Of a stretch of DNA of 64,000 bases, positions 1 through 12,404 are shown in pieces. Origin of the DNA: Montifringilla adamsi. Taxonomy: Eukaryota > Chordata > Aves > Passeriformes > Passeridae. Below the pieces are notes generated by a model. That model was not told the DNA's origin and made no database searches. It saw nothing but the letters and a program-made list of their open reading frames with translations. The stretch is from assembly GCA_017590115.1 (NCBI GenBank), contig JAGGNK010008337.1:3103912-3167911 (forward strand). The letters run 5' to 3'. Made by a program: the position numbers and the translations under genes. Numbering within the stretch: position 1 is the stretch's first letter; each line of letters opens with the position of its first letter.

Positions 1-557
1 CAAAAACTTTCGGCCAAAAAGAAAAAAAAGGAAATTAAAAAAAAAAAAAGCAGATTTATAGCAGTGAGCTGTTTTCTGTTTTAGATACAGTTCCTACACT
101 GGATCTTAAACTTGCAGCAGGAAATAAAGATAGCATATATCAAAGCAAAAGATATGTGAAGCTTGTAATTGAAATTAATTATATATTCTTTACATTTTCC
201 ATTTCCCCTTTAAAGCCGGACAGGTGGGAATGCTTTTGCTCTTAAGTTACAGAGTCAGGTTCAAGCTCCGTAAATCCATTCCAGTCAAACATTCGGCTTT
301 CAGTGCACTCCCCCAGCCAGCTTTGTCCTCAAACATTCCTTCACGACCTTACCCTGCTTAAAATCAGCTCGGCCCCATCCCCCAGGTCAGCCTGGCTGCC
401 TGCCCATCCACACATTTCTGTCTGCCTTTTGAGTGTTTTCAGAAGCCCATTAAATTGTGCCTTGGCAGGCCAGACGCATTCAGCTCGCCCTAAGACCCAA
501 AGAGGGAAGGTTATCGAATTCCCCAATCTCTGCCAGACACACAGTGCTGCAAGCTCT

Positions 558-697
558 CGGCCCGGCAAGGAAGGCCTGCAGTTGCACAGAGTGAGATGTT
601 AGAACTTGTAAACATGTCATCCAATATTGGAACAGGCCCGTGGGGCACAGACGGGCGCACAAGTGCGAGGGCGCGGGGATGGAGATCCGGCCCTCCG
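558..697. promoter_or_regulatory. Small CpG cluster
   Basis: About ten CpG dinucleotides fall in 140 bases (for example CTCGGCCCGG, GACGGGCGC and GAGGGCGCGG), in a window where CpG is otherwise sparse. It is too short to be a classical CpG island. It could be an unmethylated enhancer core or the edge of an unannotated exon. No convincing open reading frame or core promoter elements are seen. Confidence 0.35.
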
Positions 698-1620
698 TGG
701 AGCTGCCTTAATGCACCTTCTGGGTTTGTTTTGTGTTTAAACAGCATTGAATTAGCTCCATAAAGAGGCTGAGGCCATTTTCTTTAAATGAACCAGCCTT
801 GACAATGTTCTGTGACCTTTAGTGGTTCTTCTTGGCTGGGAGAGGAGAACAGGGCGTGACACTCTTGCACCTTCTGCTGGATAACGGCAGAAAAGAGAGA
901 GGAGTAGTTCAGTTGTACCATGGCTGGAAGATTTAGAAAATGCTTAGTGCAAACTTCTGTGTGTTTCCATCCTTACGAAAGGTTGTTTACCTAAGCACCT
1001 TCCCCACTGCCTCATTCTTGGCAACCTTGGAAAGTGGCAACAGCAGAACTGTGCTCACCAGTGACAAGGACTGGCGGTGGCACCGTGTCACTCTGAGCTT
1101 CATTAAACCAAGGCAGGAAAAGTGTCCGAGCAGAGTTCACTCACTGAAAAACAATCTGAGGGAATGGGCATTGCAACACGACCAGGATCACGGCAATCAA
1201 GAACAAAAATGAGGTTTAAAATACACACACGCAAATCAGAACTACTCCGGACACGAGCTAATGCAAACTAACCTTGCCAGAAATGAGCTGCAAAATACCT
1301 TCATTTTCTCATACAGCGAAACCCTGATAAAATCACAACTGTTAAGGTCATACAGTATATCAGGTGGAATCACAGTCTTTAGAACTCCATTATTAATGCA
1401 CACAACCTCACAATCAAAGAGGATAAGAGCACAGTTCCCAGATGCCAATGATTTGATCCTATCTTATTTGGCTGTTTACATTTAAATAATGTGGCCGTAT
1501 AAATTTAAATAATAAGAACCACCAACAGATGGAATGCAGGGAAAAAAAAAAGTGCCTTCCATGAGACCCTGAACATATACTACACGGTGCTTTACAATTT
1601 ATTTGAGCGAAGCTCATATT

Positions 1621-1659
1621 AAAAAAAAAAAAAAAAAAAAGAAAAAAAAGAAAAAAAAG
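1621..1659. repeat. A-rich simple repeat
   Basis: Twenty A residues are followed by two GAAAAAAAA units. There is no recognisable element immediately upstream to explain it as a retroposon tail. Confidence 0.97.
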
Positions 1660-2029
1660 ACTCATTTCTTCTGCCATTATGGAAATAAAAGGACTGGTGC
1701 TTTAGTTCGTTGCTAGCACTGCCAAAGAAACATGCAGTTCTCTAACCTCCAGTACAATGTACCCATAAGGTACCAAGCATCAAAGCATATTAAAAGATAT
1801 TAACTGCATATTTGCTTATGAACAAGATAAAAAGCTGTAGGGCCTCCAGGTTCTCAAGCTGTGAGTGGAACAGCTTTGCAATTTGCCTGCAAAACTGCAT
1901 TTTGATCTTAATGAATATAAAATGGCTGCCATTAAAAGTAAAACAGATTATTTCAGGTCTTTTAGGGCCCATAGCTCTTTGACGGTCTTGGAGGGGCACT
2001 ATGATCTTTCATTAAAATCTCACAGCAGG

Positions 2030-2310
2030 ACTCCCTCACCAGCAAATCAAGCCTTGCAGTCGAGGAGATTGGCTACATTTAAAAGTAATTTTCAGAAATC
2101 TACACAGATTTTCAATTTGGTAATGAAAGCCATAAGAGAATGCAGGCAGCATTTTGTTGAATATTGTTCCTAATCCAGTGCTCACATTCGTTAGAAATTA
2201 AACTGCCCCGTAACTACCAGGCTGATGGCAGCCTGCCATTCCCACTCCGCTGTAAACTCCGCTTGTTAATGAGGAGCATGTGCTAATTGTTGTCAGCATC
2301 CCTGCCATCC
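2030..2310. promoter_or_regulatory. Possible conserved non-coding block
   Basis: Non-repetitive sequence holds homeodomain-type cores (TCATTAAA, GTAATGAAAG, TTAATGAG, CTAATTG) and an octamer-like ATGTGCTAATTG near 2279. It has a few CpGs (ACTCCGCTG, AACTCCGCTT). The texture is that of developmental enhancers, but conservation was not tested. Confidence 0.3.
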
Positions 2311-4301
2311 ATCCCTTCCCTAACAACATATTTTACCTGCTGAAAGGTGTTACCTCTTGCACGGTCAGCATCCCGTTTGAGAGAACGAATCTCAGAACGG
2401 GAGGAGAAAAGGTTCGGCGTCGTTTTGCATGGCATGGAACTAAAAGGATGTGTTTTCATAGCGATATCCAGACCCTCCTGGCACTTCATCCTGCAGTTGC
2501 TACTCCTACATTAACACATCAAGGTAAGACAAAGAAAGATGTCGCGTGCTTTAATGGCAAAGGGAATAACAGAGGCAATTTCTCTGTGTTGTGACGCCAA
2601 GCGAGGGATGCAATTCCCAGTAAAAGGAAGTTGAAAGGTTTGAAAAGTTAGAGTGATCATATCTCTCATTATTGCAAACAATGTAAGGGGGGGATTAGAA
2701 CAAAACCTGAGCTGGAGCTGAGAGGAAGCTGGATTTGGACACAAAGATTGTCTCCAAGTTAGTCAGAGCTGATGACTGTGCTGCCCTCAGGTGGAAGGTC
2801 CTGTTGGGAGGGGAGGCCTCCTCTTGCAATGTAAACCCAGAAGAAATAAAAATAATCATCATAAAAAAAAGAATAAAACTCAGCCTTAGTAGCTGCAACA
2901 AACCAAGATGCTCAGAAGTGTGAGCAAGAAGGGTTATAACACATGAATTCTCAAATAAACCAAACGTGAATTGAATTATGGCAGAAGAGAACAATTTTCA
3001 TCTCCTGAATTGTAAATTGGGTTTGTTTCCAGTTCATATTCGAAATGCGAGGTTGATGCTCGGCTCTTCATTTTATTTTCTTAGCTGGGGGGGTTTCTGA
3101 CAGGAAATACTGCCTTGAAATAAGTCTCAGCTGATTGAAGAGCTCCACCACACACCCATGTGAACACTCCTGCTCTGAAGCACATTTGGTATCCCTGCAT
3201 CGGGCACATCTCGTTGTTCCAGTGCCACCAGCCACAATACCTGATAGTGCTGCATGTTTAAAATTAATCAGATCAGTTCTGCACACATACACAGGGCCTT
3301 CTAAAACAAACAAATTTCTTCCAGTGTGCAGGAGCAATCTGGAAGGAGTGACATTACAGGGCGTTCTGGCTGGCAGCAGACAGCCTGGGGAACTTGCTTT
3401 GTGTGCTCGTTCATGAGGGGGTTTAAGGGGTGCACAAAGCACCCACAGCATCTCTGAGGTAACAAGAGCCTGCTTGCCTCCAGAGTGGCCTGATCAGGTC
3501 ACAGCATCCCTCAGATTCCTCCACATGGAGTCCAAAGCACAATATCAGCACCTTGGTTTCAGAACATGCACGAATGACGGACCACCACTTCAAATGACTG
3601 GAAAGACTAAAGATGAGGGATCAGTCCAATCTGCTAGAATTGGAAATGGTAACATTTTTTTGCCAGTTTCTTGCTTTCTTTCAAAATTTTTGTTCCAACT
3701 TAATTAGAACACCTTTATGTGTAACATTAGAGACTTCTCACCAGCTTTGGGTTTTACCATGTTTTGAGCACAGTTAATTTTTTCCAAAGCAAAAGACAGC
3801 AACATGGATGTGCTGCAGGTTTGATCTCCCATTTTTTCACTTAGCTGAATTCTGTGTTTCCCAATTCCTCCTGCCACACACCAGAGCACCCCCTGGGACA
3901 GCAGAATCCTCCTGACGCCTGATGTTTCCTCACTGTAAATTCCATGGGCTGAGGGATGGGACATCAACTCCACCTAATCCAGATCAGCCCATGGAGCAGC
4001 AAATCAACTCCTTTTCCTTTCTGCAGCTGCTCAGGATCCATAGCCATCCCAGCCATCTCCAAAGAGTATTTACAAGGTTACACTGCAACAGGTGGCTTCC
4101 CATTAAATAGCTTTTACCTACTCCTGAGCTGGTTCCAGAAGTACAACCCAGAGCAGGATAAACACTGATGGACCAGTACCTTTGGAAATTTTACCTGGCT
4201 TGGTCTGGTACTGCCCATTATCAGTCTTAAAAACAGTGTTTTCAACAAAGGAAGAGTCACATAAATGAAGTTTTATAAGGCTACCTTTTAAATAAATGCC
4301 T

Positions 4302-4325
4302 AAAAAAAAAAAAAAAAAAAAAAAA
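4302..4325. repeat. Poly(A) tract, 24 bases
   Basis: An uninterrupted A-tract follows AAATAAATGCCT and precedes GCAGGACTTCC. About 25 bases later there is a short T-run, so the area could form an A/T hairpin. No retroposon body is seen. Confidence 0.97.
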
Positions 4326-5194
4326 GCAGGACTTCCTAAAAGTTAGGCATTTTTTTTCTCCTTACACTGCTACATTTTTGAAAGGAAATTGACCTAACTC
4401 TATCTTTGCAATCTTTGTTATATTTCATAGAAAACATATTCTAATTAGTATTTGTCACAGTCAGTGATTCATTTTGGGAGACCTAGAAGTGACTCCTTCT
4501 GCCATTTTTACATCAAGGCAAATAAAAAAGAAGTGATTTTTTTTTTTTAACATCTGTGTCACATTCTGAAATAATTTAGTACAGGAAATATATAAAATAA
4601 TATTATCCTATCATAATAAAGCAAATGTATTAATTAGATTAACATTCTACTGTATCTTCCTAAGCACAAAACCTGTTATTTTAAACACAGACTACATTTT
4701 AGAAATAACTGAGTTGCTTAGGGCTTTCCCACCCTCTATCTGTTCTCTAATTCCTCTTGCAGGAGCTTTCCATTCACACATTTTGCATCCAGATGTTACT
4801 GCTGGTGGTGGCACTGGTGAATTAGCCCAGGACTTGGAATGCTGTTTCACATTCCTGAGGAAACAGGCCCTCCTGAAGAATTAGCTGTCCTAAGCAGAGT
4901 AGCTGGCAAACAGGGAGAGGGAGAAAACAGGAGCAGGGGCAGAGGGAATGAGGAGTGGGAAGTCACAAACTTCTAAACAGGAGTCCCATGTGGGGAGAAT
5001 TTGAACAACACAGGAGGAGAACAGAGCTAATGAAGCTGGGGTGCAGCAGTGCCTAATCAAACTCAGATTTTATAAACACCACATTCCCATTCTCTCTTCC
5101 ACACCCTTCACAGTGATCTTGATTGAGGTTTTTTCAACAGCCCCATCCAGAAGGAAAACAGCACAAATTAAAAAATGAGCCAAGCGTCACACAC

Positions 5195-5265
5195 AGGATG
5201 GAAACTTGATCCCACTGAAGAGCGTGGCCAAAAATTGACTTCAACGGGGACAGAATTTTTTACCT
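5195..5265. repeat. Possible ancient amniote repeat fragment
   Basis: The string CTTGATCCCACTGAAG, then about 15 unmatched bases, then TTGACTTCAACGGGGACAG and a short tail resemble an amniote repeat phrase that reads approximately 'gatcccactgaagtcaatggcaaaactcccattgacttcaatggggccaggatttcacc' (quoted from memory). About 70 bases match in order. Much of the element is missing, and the phrase is short enough that a similarity search is needed to confirm it. Confidence 0.45.
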
Positions 5266-7690
5266 TAGAACTTGACAAAAGAGATATGAGGAAAATAAAA
5301 TATCAGATATCATCGAGACAGAAAATGTCTTGGAGCTGAGAAAGTCTGCAAAATAAGCAATTGGTTCATATCTCACCAAAAATGGCCCAAATCTATATTT
5401 TTCCTCTATGATTAAAAAAGAAGTTCTGAGTTCACCCTCTTGATGTATAATGGTGGCTATTTACAGAGAATCTGAAGATCTGTAGTTAAATCTGTTAGAC
5501 CAACAAAACACACAAAATACTTTTTCTGTTTGATCTCTGCTAAGGGGACCTCAAAACTAGTCAGGTCCTCAGATTCCAGACCAAGGCCAAGGTCCACAGC
5601 CTGCAGCAGGGCTTAAACCCCATTTCAAAACTGCTTTTTCTTCTTGCAGACAAGCCTCTCTTTTTTCTCACCCTTATCTATTCACAAAAACAATTATTTC
5701 TATAGAAGCTTCTTTCCCCCAACTTTTTCTGATCAAGGTGACTTATAAACAGCCGCAATAAAAATGCTCGGTGTTTTTATTCCTTTCCACAGAAGAGCAT
5801 CCTCAATAATGTTTCAGAAAGAGCAGAGAGGCTAAAAGATCCGTGACATTCATAGATTTCACCCCTGAAGCCACAAAACCCACACTAGCAATTTCTTCAT
5901 TTGACCAAAATGAATGGTCACCACAAAAACAAATGTAAGTTTGGTATCACTGATTTGGCTGAGACAGCTTAGGGGCTTGAACTTAATAGACTTCCTCTGA
6001 CAGATTAGGATCTTCTGGTACATCTGCATCATCCTGTCACAGCAAGAGCCAAGTCCAAACCACAGGCATGGCACTGCCCTTGATCCATAACCTCGGAATA
6101 CAAAATCACCAGCTAAACAATGTAATGAGAATCCCAAGGAAATACTTTTGAAGACAGGATTCATTTTACTTGGTGGTCTTTTATAGACAGGGAAAGGGAA
6201 AAAAAAAAAAAGACAATTAAGCATTAAGAACTGATTGATGCTTAAACAAAATGCCTAACAGTGAAAGCACATTTCTATATTCCAAAGGACCGGGCAAAGC
6301 CATCCCTAAGAAGGGATTAACTACTATCAGATGATATTACTACTGGATTAATGGTGTTTCGCATTCACTATATTTATATTAAAAAAAAAAATCTCTTTTA
6401 AGGAGGATATAAGTGATTTGTATAAAATCCAAAAGCCAAAAAAAAAAATATTATTCTTAGAGCAGCAAGATGGATAGTATTCTCTTCATTTATACATCCT
6501 TAATTGCAGTAATTTTTCCCCTTGGTCTGGAACCAGGCCTTGCATTGCAAGTCAGTTGTTTTGAGAGCTCACAGCCCATGGAAATAGGAAAGTCATGTAT
6601 GACTCCAGAGCTGATGCTTTATGTTCAAGTGAATATTTTAAGCTGCTCTTATTTTAGAAATCTGTTTTTGTAATAGATATTCTAAAGGTGGGTGATCATT
6701 TTATTTTATTGCTTGTCATTGCTGACTAAAATGTTTTTGCTAGATGAAGGTAATTGCTATGACTATATTCCTTTCCTAACCTGTTTGGTCTATTTTACCT
6801 CAGATATTCACAGTGTGAGATTCTGGATCCTCGTTTGCAAAAAAGAAAGGCACATTGTTGTGTGCTCTGGCCTAACTATATACAGCCCCTATAGATGTTA
6901 TCCAGTTTTCTTCCCTGCCAATGTCATACCTACAGGTGGTGACAGAAAAATCCCAATCATAATATAGAATTGTGCAGGTGACAAAATCCAACACCAAACT
7001 CAAATATCTGTGTTACAAGTGACGAAAAAGAATCTGCCTCGATCAGAGCCAAATCATTCAGGTGACTTTTTTAAAAAGAACAGAAGGAACAACCAAATTT
7101 TTATTCACCATTAGTTACTACCAAGAATTATACATTAGAGGAAATTATTTGTTGAGACATCCTCAGCATTATAGGCCTGGAGATGGAACACAGGTGTGTG
7201 CTCTCTCACAAAGTCCTGTGTGCCTGAAGGAGACTTTCTTCAATCCAAACCATAACAAATGCACACTAAATTCACTGTTATAAATATTTCCCATCACATC
7301 CATCAGTATGGATACTGCTTTTTTCTTACTTATGCTGCTGCCCCGACCAGGAGCCAGGCTACCCTAACTCAGGAACGCTGTTCTGTTTTATCTGAATGCC
7401 ATGAACTAAAAATGTGGTTCAGAGGAAATAATCACAAGTACCAAAAACCTCAGACTTCCTTGTATTCCGTGCCAGGCTGCATCCACACACAGCGTGGATA
7501 AAACAGGGTGGGGGAGGATGCATTTACCAACTTTGCTGTGCTATTTCACAGCCCAGCTTCTGCAATGATTCAGTCTCCAAATATCTACCTACCCACCTAC
7601 TGCAACTGTTTTAATCTCAATCCCTTGCAGGTAGAACTTTCAATAAGATTTTCCTCTGAAATATTTCCATCAGCATTATCTGTTATTAAG

Positions 7691-7720
7691 GGGAAAAAAA
7701 AAAAAGAAAAAAAAAAAGAA
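7691..7720. repeat. Purine (GA/A) tract
   Basis: GGGG, twelve A, G, then eleven A and GAAGGG make a polypurine run of about 34 bases. It is low-complexity sequence only. Confidence 0.93.
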
Positions 7721-9599
7721 GGGTAAAATAAGATTTCTTACAAAAGGTAATTAAGCAGTATAATATCATAGCAAGTGCAATGAACAATAAGGAGTTGTAC
7801 TAAAATATATGCCTTGTGCAGCAGAGGACTTGGTGTTTCAGGAGATTAACAATTATGATCACCAGTCCTCTTCTGTTTCTGTAATACTCTACACAATCTT
7901 TTTTAAATTACTTTATTAACCTTTCCTCCTAGCACAGAAGTGCCCGATTATAGATAATATTTCAAATCATCTGAAGTGTAGGTGTGTTTGATTTGCTCAG
8001 TAATTATTTGTCTACTTTATTACATTGACCAAGCACACAAGCTCCTTGACCAGTTTTATTTCAAGTCCAGTTAAGAACAGGGTCGGATCGTTTTGTGTGA
8101 TCGCTCCCTTTGGGCCCTCGAGCACCTGGGATTTCACACTGGGAACTTGGACATGGAGATCCCACACTTCCAACATGCAGCAGTCAGTCTGTGATGCCAC
8201 TAAGGCTCAGGGGCCTGCTCATCAAGGAAGGGTTTGGTGCATGTGCCAAAAAAGTTTGTTCACTCACTGCGCTGCAGACCACAGACACTTTAGCACAGCC
8301 ATGCAAATTTGCCTTTCTAAACCTAAAAGGGTGTAAAACCCTCTACATATATATTTGTCAATGCATGTTCTTGGCTGATAATTGATTCCCAACGTTTCAC
8401 ACAAGGCATTATTTCAATTTGGAGCTGAGGTATTAGCCCATTACCAGCTCCACTCCTCTCTGCAGCCTCATGCTAAACATATGGTGATCACAGGGAAATA
8501 TGCATTTCTTACAACACAGGCCCGGAGAAAACAAGCCAGCACGAAAATAAAAAATGCAATGAAAAAGTTTTCCTGCTCTAACTTTGCAGCTTTGGAGGAA
8601 AGGAAAATAATATTTACATTTTTGTAAAGATGAAAATGCAATGAGATGAAACGCCGTACACAGTTTATTCCTGAGGGCCACCACTAGGATAAAAGCATAA
8701 AGCCTGGGGACTTTGTTTACTGTCCACAATCAACAAATCCTGAAATCTCCATATGCAGCAGGTTTCTAAAGCTCTGTTAGTAATACTGTATATTGCTGGT
8801 CAACTCAGTCACCCATAGAATTACAGTGTGGGGTATGGATGCCAGTATTTTAGACCCAAACCGAGCATAAAAAACACAAAGTAAAATTCAGTGTCAGCAC
8901 AAAGTTGACAGCGAATGATTATAACAGCTTCGAAGCTTGAAAAAGAGTGTAAATAACTAGGATCCCCCGCGGGCTCACTCAGCCTGCATACATAACAACT
9001 GTGATGGACAGCCACTGTGGTAAAGTACAGCAAAAAAAAAGTCACTCTGCAAAGATGCAAAAATTTCCCCTGCAACGAGCCTTAACTGTCACCTTTCTGA
9101 CTAAATCAGCTACTTTTATAGAGAAAAAGTATCTATATTCTAAGAGGCACATTTTGCAGTGCAGGCTGCTACTGGAACAGGTAAACCATTAATATATTTT
9201 TCAGGGCTAATAAGCCCCAAGAATTTTTATTTCTTTAAAACAAATGATTCCAAGCTACATCTTATCAAGTCCTTTCTCTCAATTAACACCAGTGTAGAGA
9301 CAACTCAGACCCACCAAGCCAAAGAATTTCAAACAAGGCATGTTTATGAACCTAGGGGTAAAAATAATCAGAAAAATTAGGATGCTTTTTTCCTGGGGAC
9401 TTTTTTTACTCCTAGGAGTGTCCATACACAAGGCAAATATGCACATGTGGTAATGGCTTTAAAGTGCTGGCAAATTGCAAGTGGCTAGAAGCAGTGGGTG
9501 CTCAGGCTCTGTCAGACCTGTGACAGCCCTGTGATTATGTGATCCCTGCACTGTCCCTGCCTGTGGGCTGGGGCCGAGGCAGAGAGGAATGCACAGCCA

Positions 9600-9765
9600 A
9601 CACCAGCATATGCCTGCAAATTACTGCGTTTTTAAAAGATCAATTAGCAAGCCAACTGCTTAATTAACTAGCTCTTTTCTCCCCCTCCATTATTTATTCA
9701 ATGAAAGCTTTCAGTTTTAGATCTTAACCAGTGCTAAAACTTTGCCCTTAACCCATTTTTGGTTA
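9600..9765. promoter_or_regulatory. Possible conserved non-coding block
   Basis: This short block has AAAAGATCAATTAGC, CTTAATTAACTAGC and ATTATTTATTCAATGAAAG, giving overlapping TAAT cores without repeat sequence. The region upstream (9.44-9.6 kb) is ordinary. Confidence 0.25.
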
Positions 9766-11220
9766 TATTTGTCTAAACTCAGCAGATGACTTGAAATACC
9801 AGCCTTTCGTCACTGGTCACTGTTTGTTCTGAGAGCTTGATTTTAATTTGAGCTAAACAGGAGCTCACCAATATGACAGAGCAGACACATTTGTGACGAT
9901 TAGGCAGTGTCTAACTGAGGAAAAACAAGCACATCTAACAAAAAGAAAAGAAAAATTCTCTCCTCCAAGAGTGTAAAATCCTAACTGAAGCTCATGGTGG
10001 GTTATGGAAAAACAAAACTTCTCATCCTGCAAGTCACTAAATGCTCTTTTACTTCAGCAAGCACAAAGAGATGAGAGCTCGACACTTTGTAGGTCGTGCT
10101 CATCACTTTGGTGAATCAGACACCTGAATTATGTTTTTATAATTTTATCAATTGAGAGTCACTTCTAGGTGTCTGAAAATCCTGAGCATTTCCAAAGCTG
10201 GCCCTCAGCAAAGGGCTGGCTTCCACCCAGAGTTATTCAATCCTTATGCTGTGGTGGCGGGTTTTGACCTTTATTGCTGTTTATTCAGAGGTTTCCAATT
10301 CTTTTTCCTCACTTGGAAGCATAGTGATATTCAAAGGCCACTTTGGACAGCCAGCACAGACATAAATATTTGGTTTAGGCCACCTAATTTTCTTTGTGCT
10401 GTAAAATATGTCATGCATTCAAGATGCCCCTCAAAAAATTGAGTCCAGGAGTGGTGGGACAGGTTAATCATGTACAAATTTCTGCAGAGCTGTTCTGGGC
10501 AGGGAAATACAATCCTCCCATGGCCATTGGCTTGGCTGAAATAGCAGGTAGAGGTGGCACCCAGGGCTGTTTGTGGGCTGTCAAACACATATTTGCTTGC
10601 AAGTCAGAGACAAGGGACAAGCCCAGAGAGCCCTAAGTAGTCCCCTGCACCTCAGCTTACTTGCATACAAGTGGCAAAATGATTGCCAGCCTACTAAGGA
10701 CAGCTTTTTAGCAGCTTTAGTAAGCAACCAGGTTTATAAGCTTAAAGATCTGGAAATTCTGCCCAATTTCAGGATTTACATCTGACCTGGTAGGGTTGCT
10801 GCTCTGACCAAAAGAAGCCTTAAGAAACTGGGATGAAACTCCAAGTGCATCTGCTTTGGAACCAGTCTTATTAAACCAAACCACTTCCAGCAAGTAACCC
10901 CTGACTTGGGCCAGAAGCTTTTGCAAAACTCGAGAAAGAACAACAGGATATGATGGCAGCAGCAAAATTAATATTGCAGAGTTGTATTCACAGCAAAAGA
11001 AGAACTCTGAAGAGCGAAATTCAAAGCTGCCTTTTGCTGTCCCTTCCTAGGAGTGACCAGCAGAGCTGCAAGCAGAGCGTGCCACGCCACGTGAAGCTGC
11101 ATTTGTAACCCCACAGAAAGAAAAGCAAAACAGGAGATATTATTCCATAGCAGAATTAGCATAACCCAGCACATCAGAATATTAAAATTTAACAAGGATT
11201 TCAAACCATCCTTGTAGCAT
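9766..11220. other. Non-coding unique sequence
   Basis: No recognisable gene, RNA or repeat is present. Short open frames on both strands overlap and are not supported by any protein feature. Confidence 0.6.
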
Positions 11221-11224
11221 CAGC

Positions 11225-11790
11225 AGAGAGCCATGTCACAGGGGTTTTTTATTGGTTCAGCAGGATAGGTATAATTGTATCAATATTTTAGTGCTTGATG
11301 CATATTGTCTGTGATAAATCGCTTGCATAAATAAAAAGCACCAATATTCAATTGCCAATGAAATAATCACACATTCTAGATCTTTATTATATCATGCATT
11401 ATTTAATTACAATAATCAGAATCCTTTTGAAGGTAAAACAAGATTAAAAAGGTTTTGTTTTATTGGATCTATATATTTGATTTACACTTTATATGTTAGC
11501 TTTGCATTAAGAATTTATAAGGCATCAATTCAAATGGTGATATTACAAGAGTTTATTCCGTTTGTAATTAGTACAGTACTCTTAAAGTACTCTGGCTATA
11601 AGAGATAATATTTCAGTATTTTAATGAGCTTTTTAAGTATAATTGATGTAACAATCGTTGAATTACACATTTCTACCTGAAGAATAATGAAGGAAACATT
11701 TTAATGAGAAATGTAATCATTATTAGCAAATGATCTACTAAACTGCCATTTACTGACATTTAAAAGCTTAATAGCAGAAAACTGTAGTTT
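11225..11790. promoter_or_regulatory. Probable conserved non-coding element (~570 bases)
   Basis: A long, very AT-rich but non-simple block is packed with TAAT-type cores: TTTAATTACAATAATCA near 11402 (TAATTA 11404-11409), TTTGTAATTAG near 11561 (TAATTA 11565-11570), TTTTAATGAG twice, GTAATCATTATTAG, a GATGCATATTG POU-like site near 11298, and TTATTGG/CCAAT pairs at both 11.25 and 11.46 kb. No frame stays open. Such even motif-dense AT-rich sequence, free of repeats, is typical of deeply conserved developmental enhancers. Conservation itself has not been tested. Confidence 0.45.
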
Positions 11791-12137
11791 TGTATATGTG
11801 CATCACTACAGATGATTATCAGCTCAGTTGCTCAGGCTTTCTTGGTATAACTTCCCCTGTTAGGTTTTTGTTGTTAAATTTAAGAAAAGCCCTCTTTTAT
11901 GATTGTCAGTTTCCTCTGGTAACTGTGGGGCTTGACATGTATACAGATAATTTAAATAAATTAGCCCCTTTTCAGCCTTCAGCATTTTTTCAGTATAAAG
12001 GTCTCATTCTGGGGAGTATTCATGCTTGCATCAGCTTGATTTTGATGAATGCCCTGTAACCTCCCTGATAGCACCTCAGACATGGCCATCCTGCCAACGT
12101 GCTGACAGCAGTGTGTGAGGCTACCACATTCTCTTTA

Positions 12138-12206
12138 TTAAAACAAAAAGAAAAACCCCAACCAATTAACCAAAAAAACCCAAAACCAAAGCACACCAAA
12201 ACCCCA
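12138..12206. repeat. A/C-rich low-complexity stretch
   Basis: The plus strand is almost free of G and T for about 65 bases (runs such as AAAAACCCCAACC and AAAAAAACCCAAAACC). It looks like a decayed A-rich simple repeat. It is not a telomere array, since no regular CCCTAA unit is present. Confidence 0.85.
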
Positions 12207-12404
12207 TTGATACAGCAATATATTGATCAATTATGGCAGCATGGTACCAGACAGCATTGGTCCACCAGAAGGCTTAATTTAAGGAAAAAGAAAATTGAGG
12301 TTCTACTCTGTTCTTTTCAAGTGGTGACTCAGTCTCTGAATAAAAATTGGGAGAGCAACACAAAAATAAACCAGCATTATTGGTATGAGGTTTCTCTCTC
12401 ATGA

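Larger units (their letters stand above)
1..2029. other. Non-coding unique sequence
   Basis: AT-rich sequence begins with an A-tract near 37-49. It includes the CpG cluster near 0.6 kb and a quiet stretch at 1.2-2.0 kb. The open frames here are short and show no family features. About 160-260 and 740-830 have a low-repeat, possibly constrained look. Nothing else can be supported. Confidence 0.6.
2311..9599. other. Non-coding unique sequence
   Basis: I see no gene here. Open frames up to 127 codons (minus strand, 3068-3451) look random. The stretch holds the 24-base A-tract at 4.3 kb, the probable ancient repeat near 5.2 kb, a very AT-rich patch at 4.25-4.72 kb, and the purine tract at 7.7 kb. 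No recent transposon is recognised. Confidence 0.6.

Noticed and set aside
12138..12206. Possible interstitial telomere-like or CCCCAA repeat
   Set aside because: There is no regular repeat unit; it is an irregular A/C-rich stretch.
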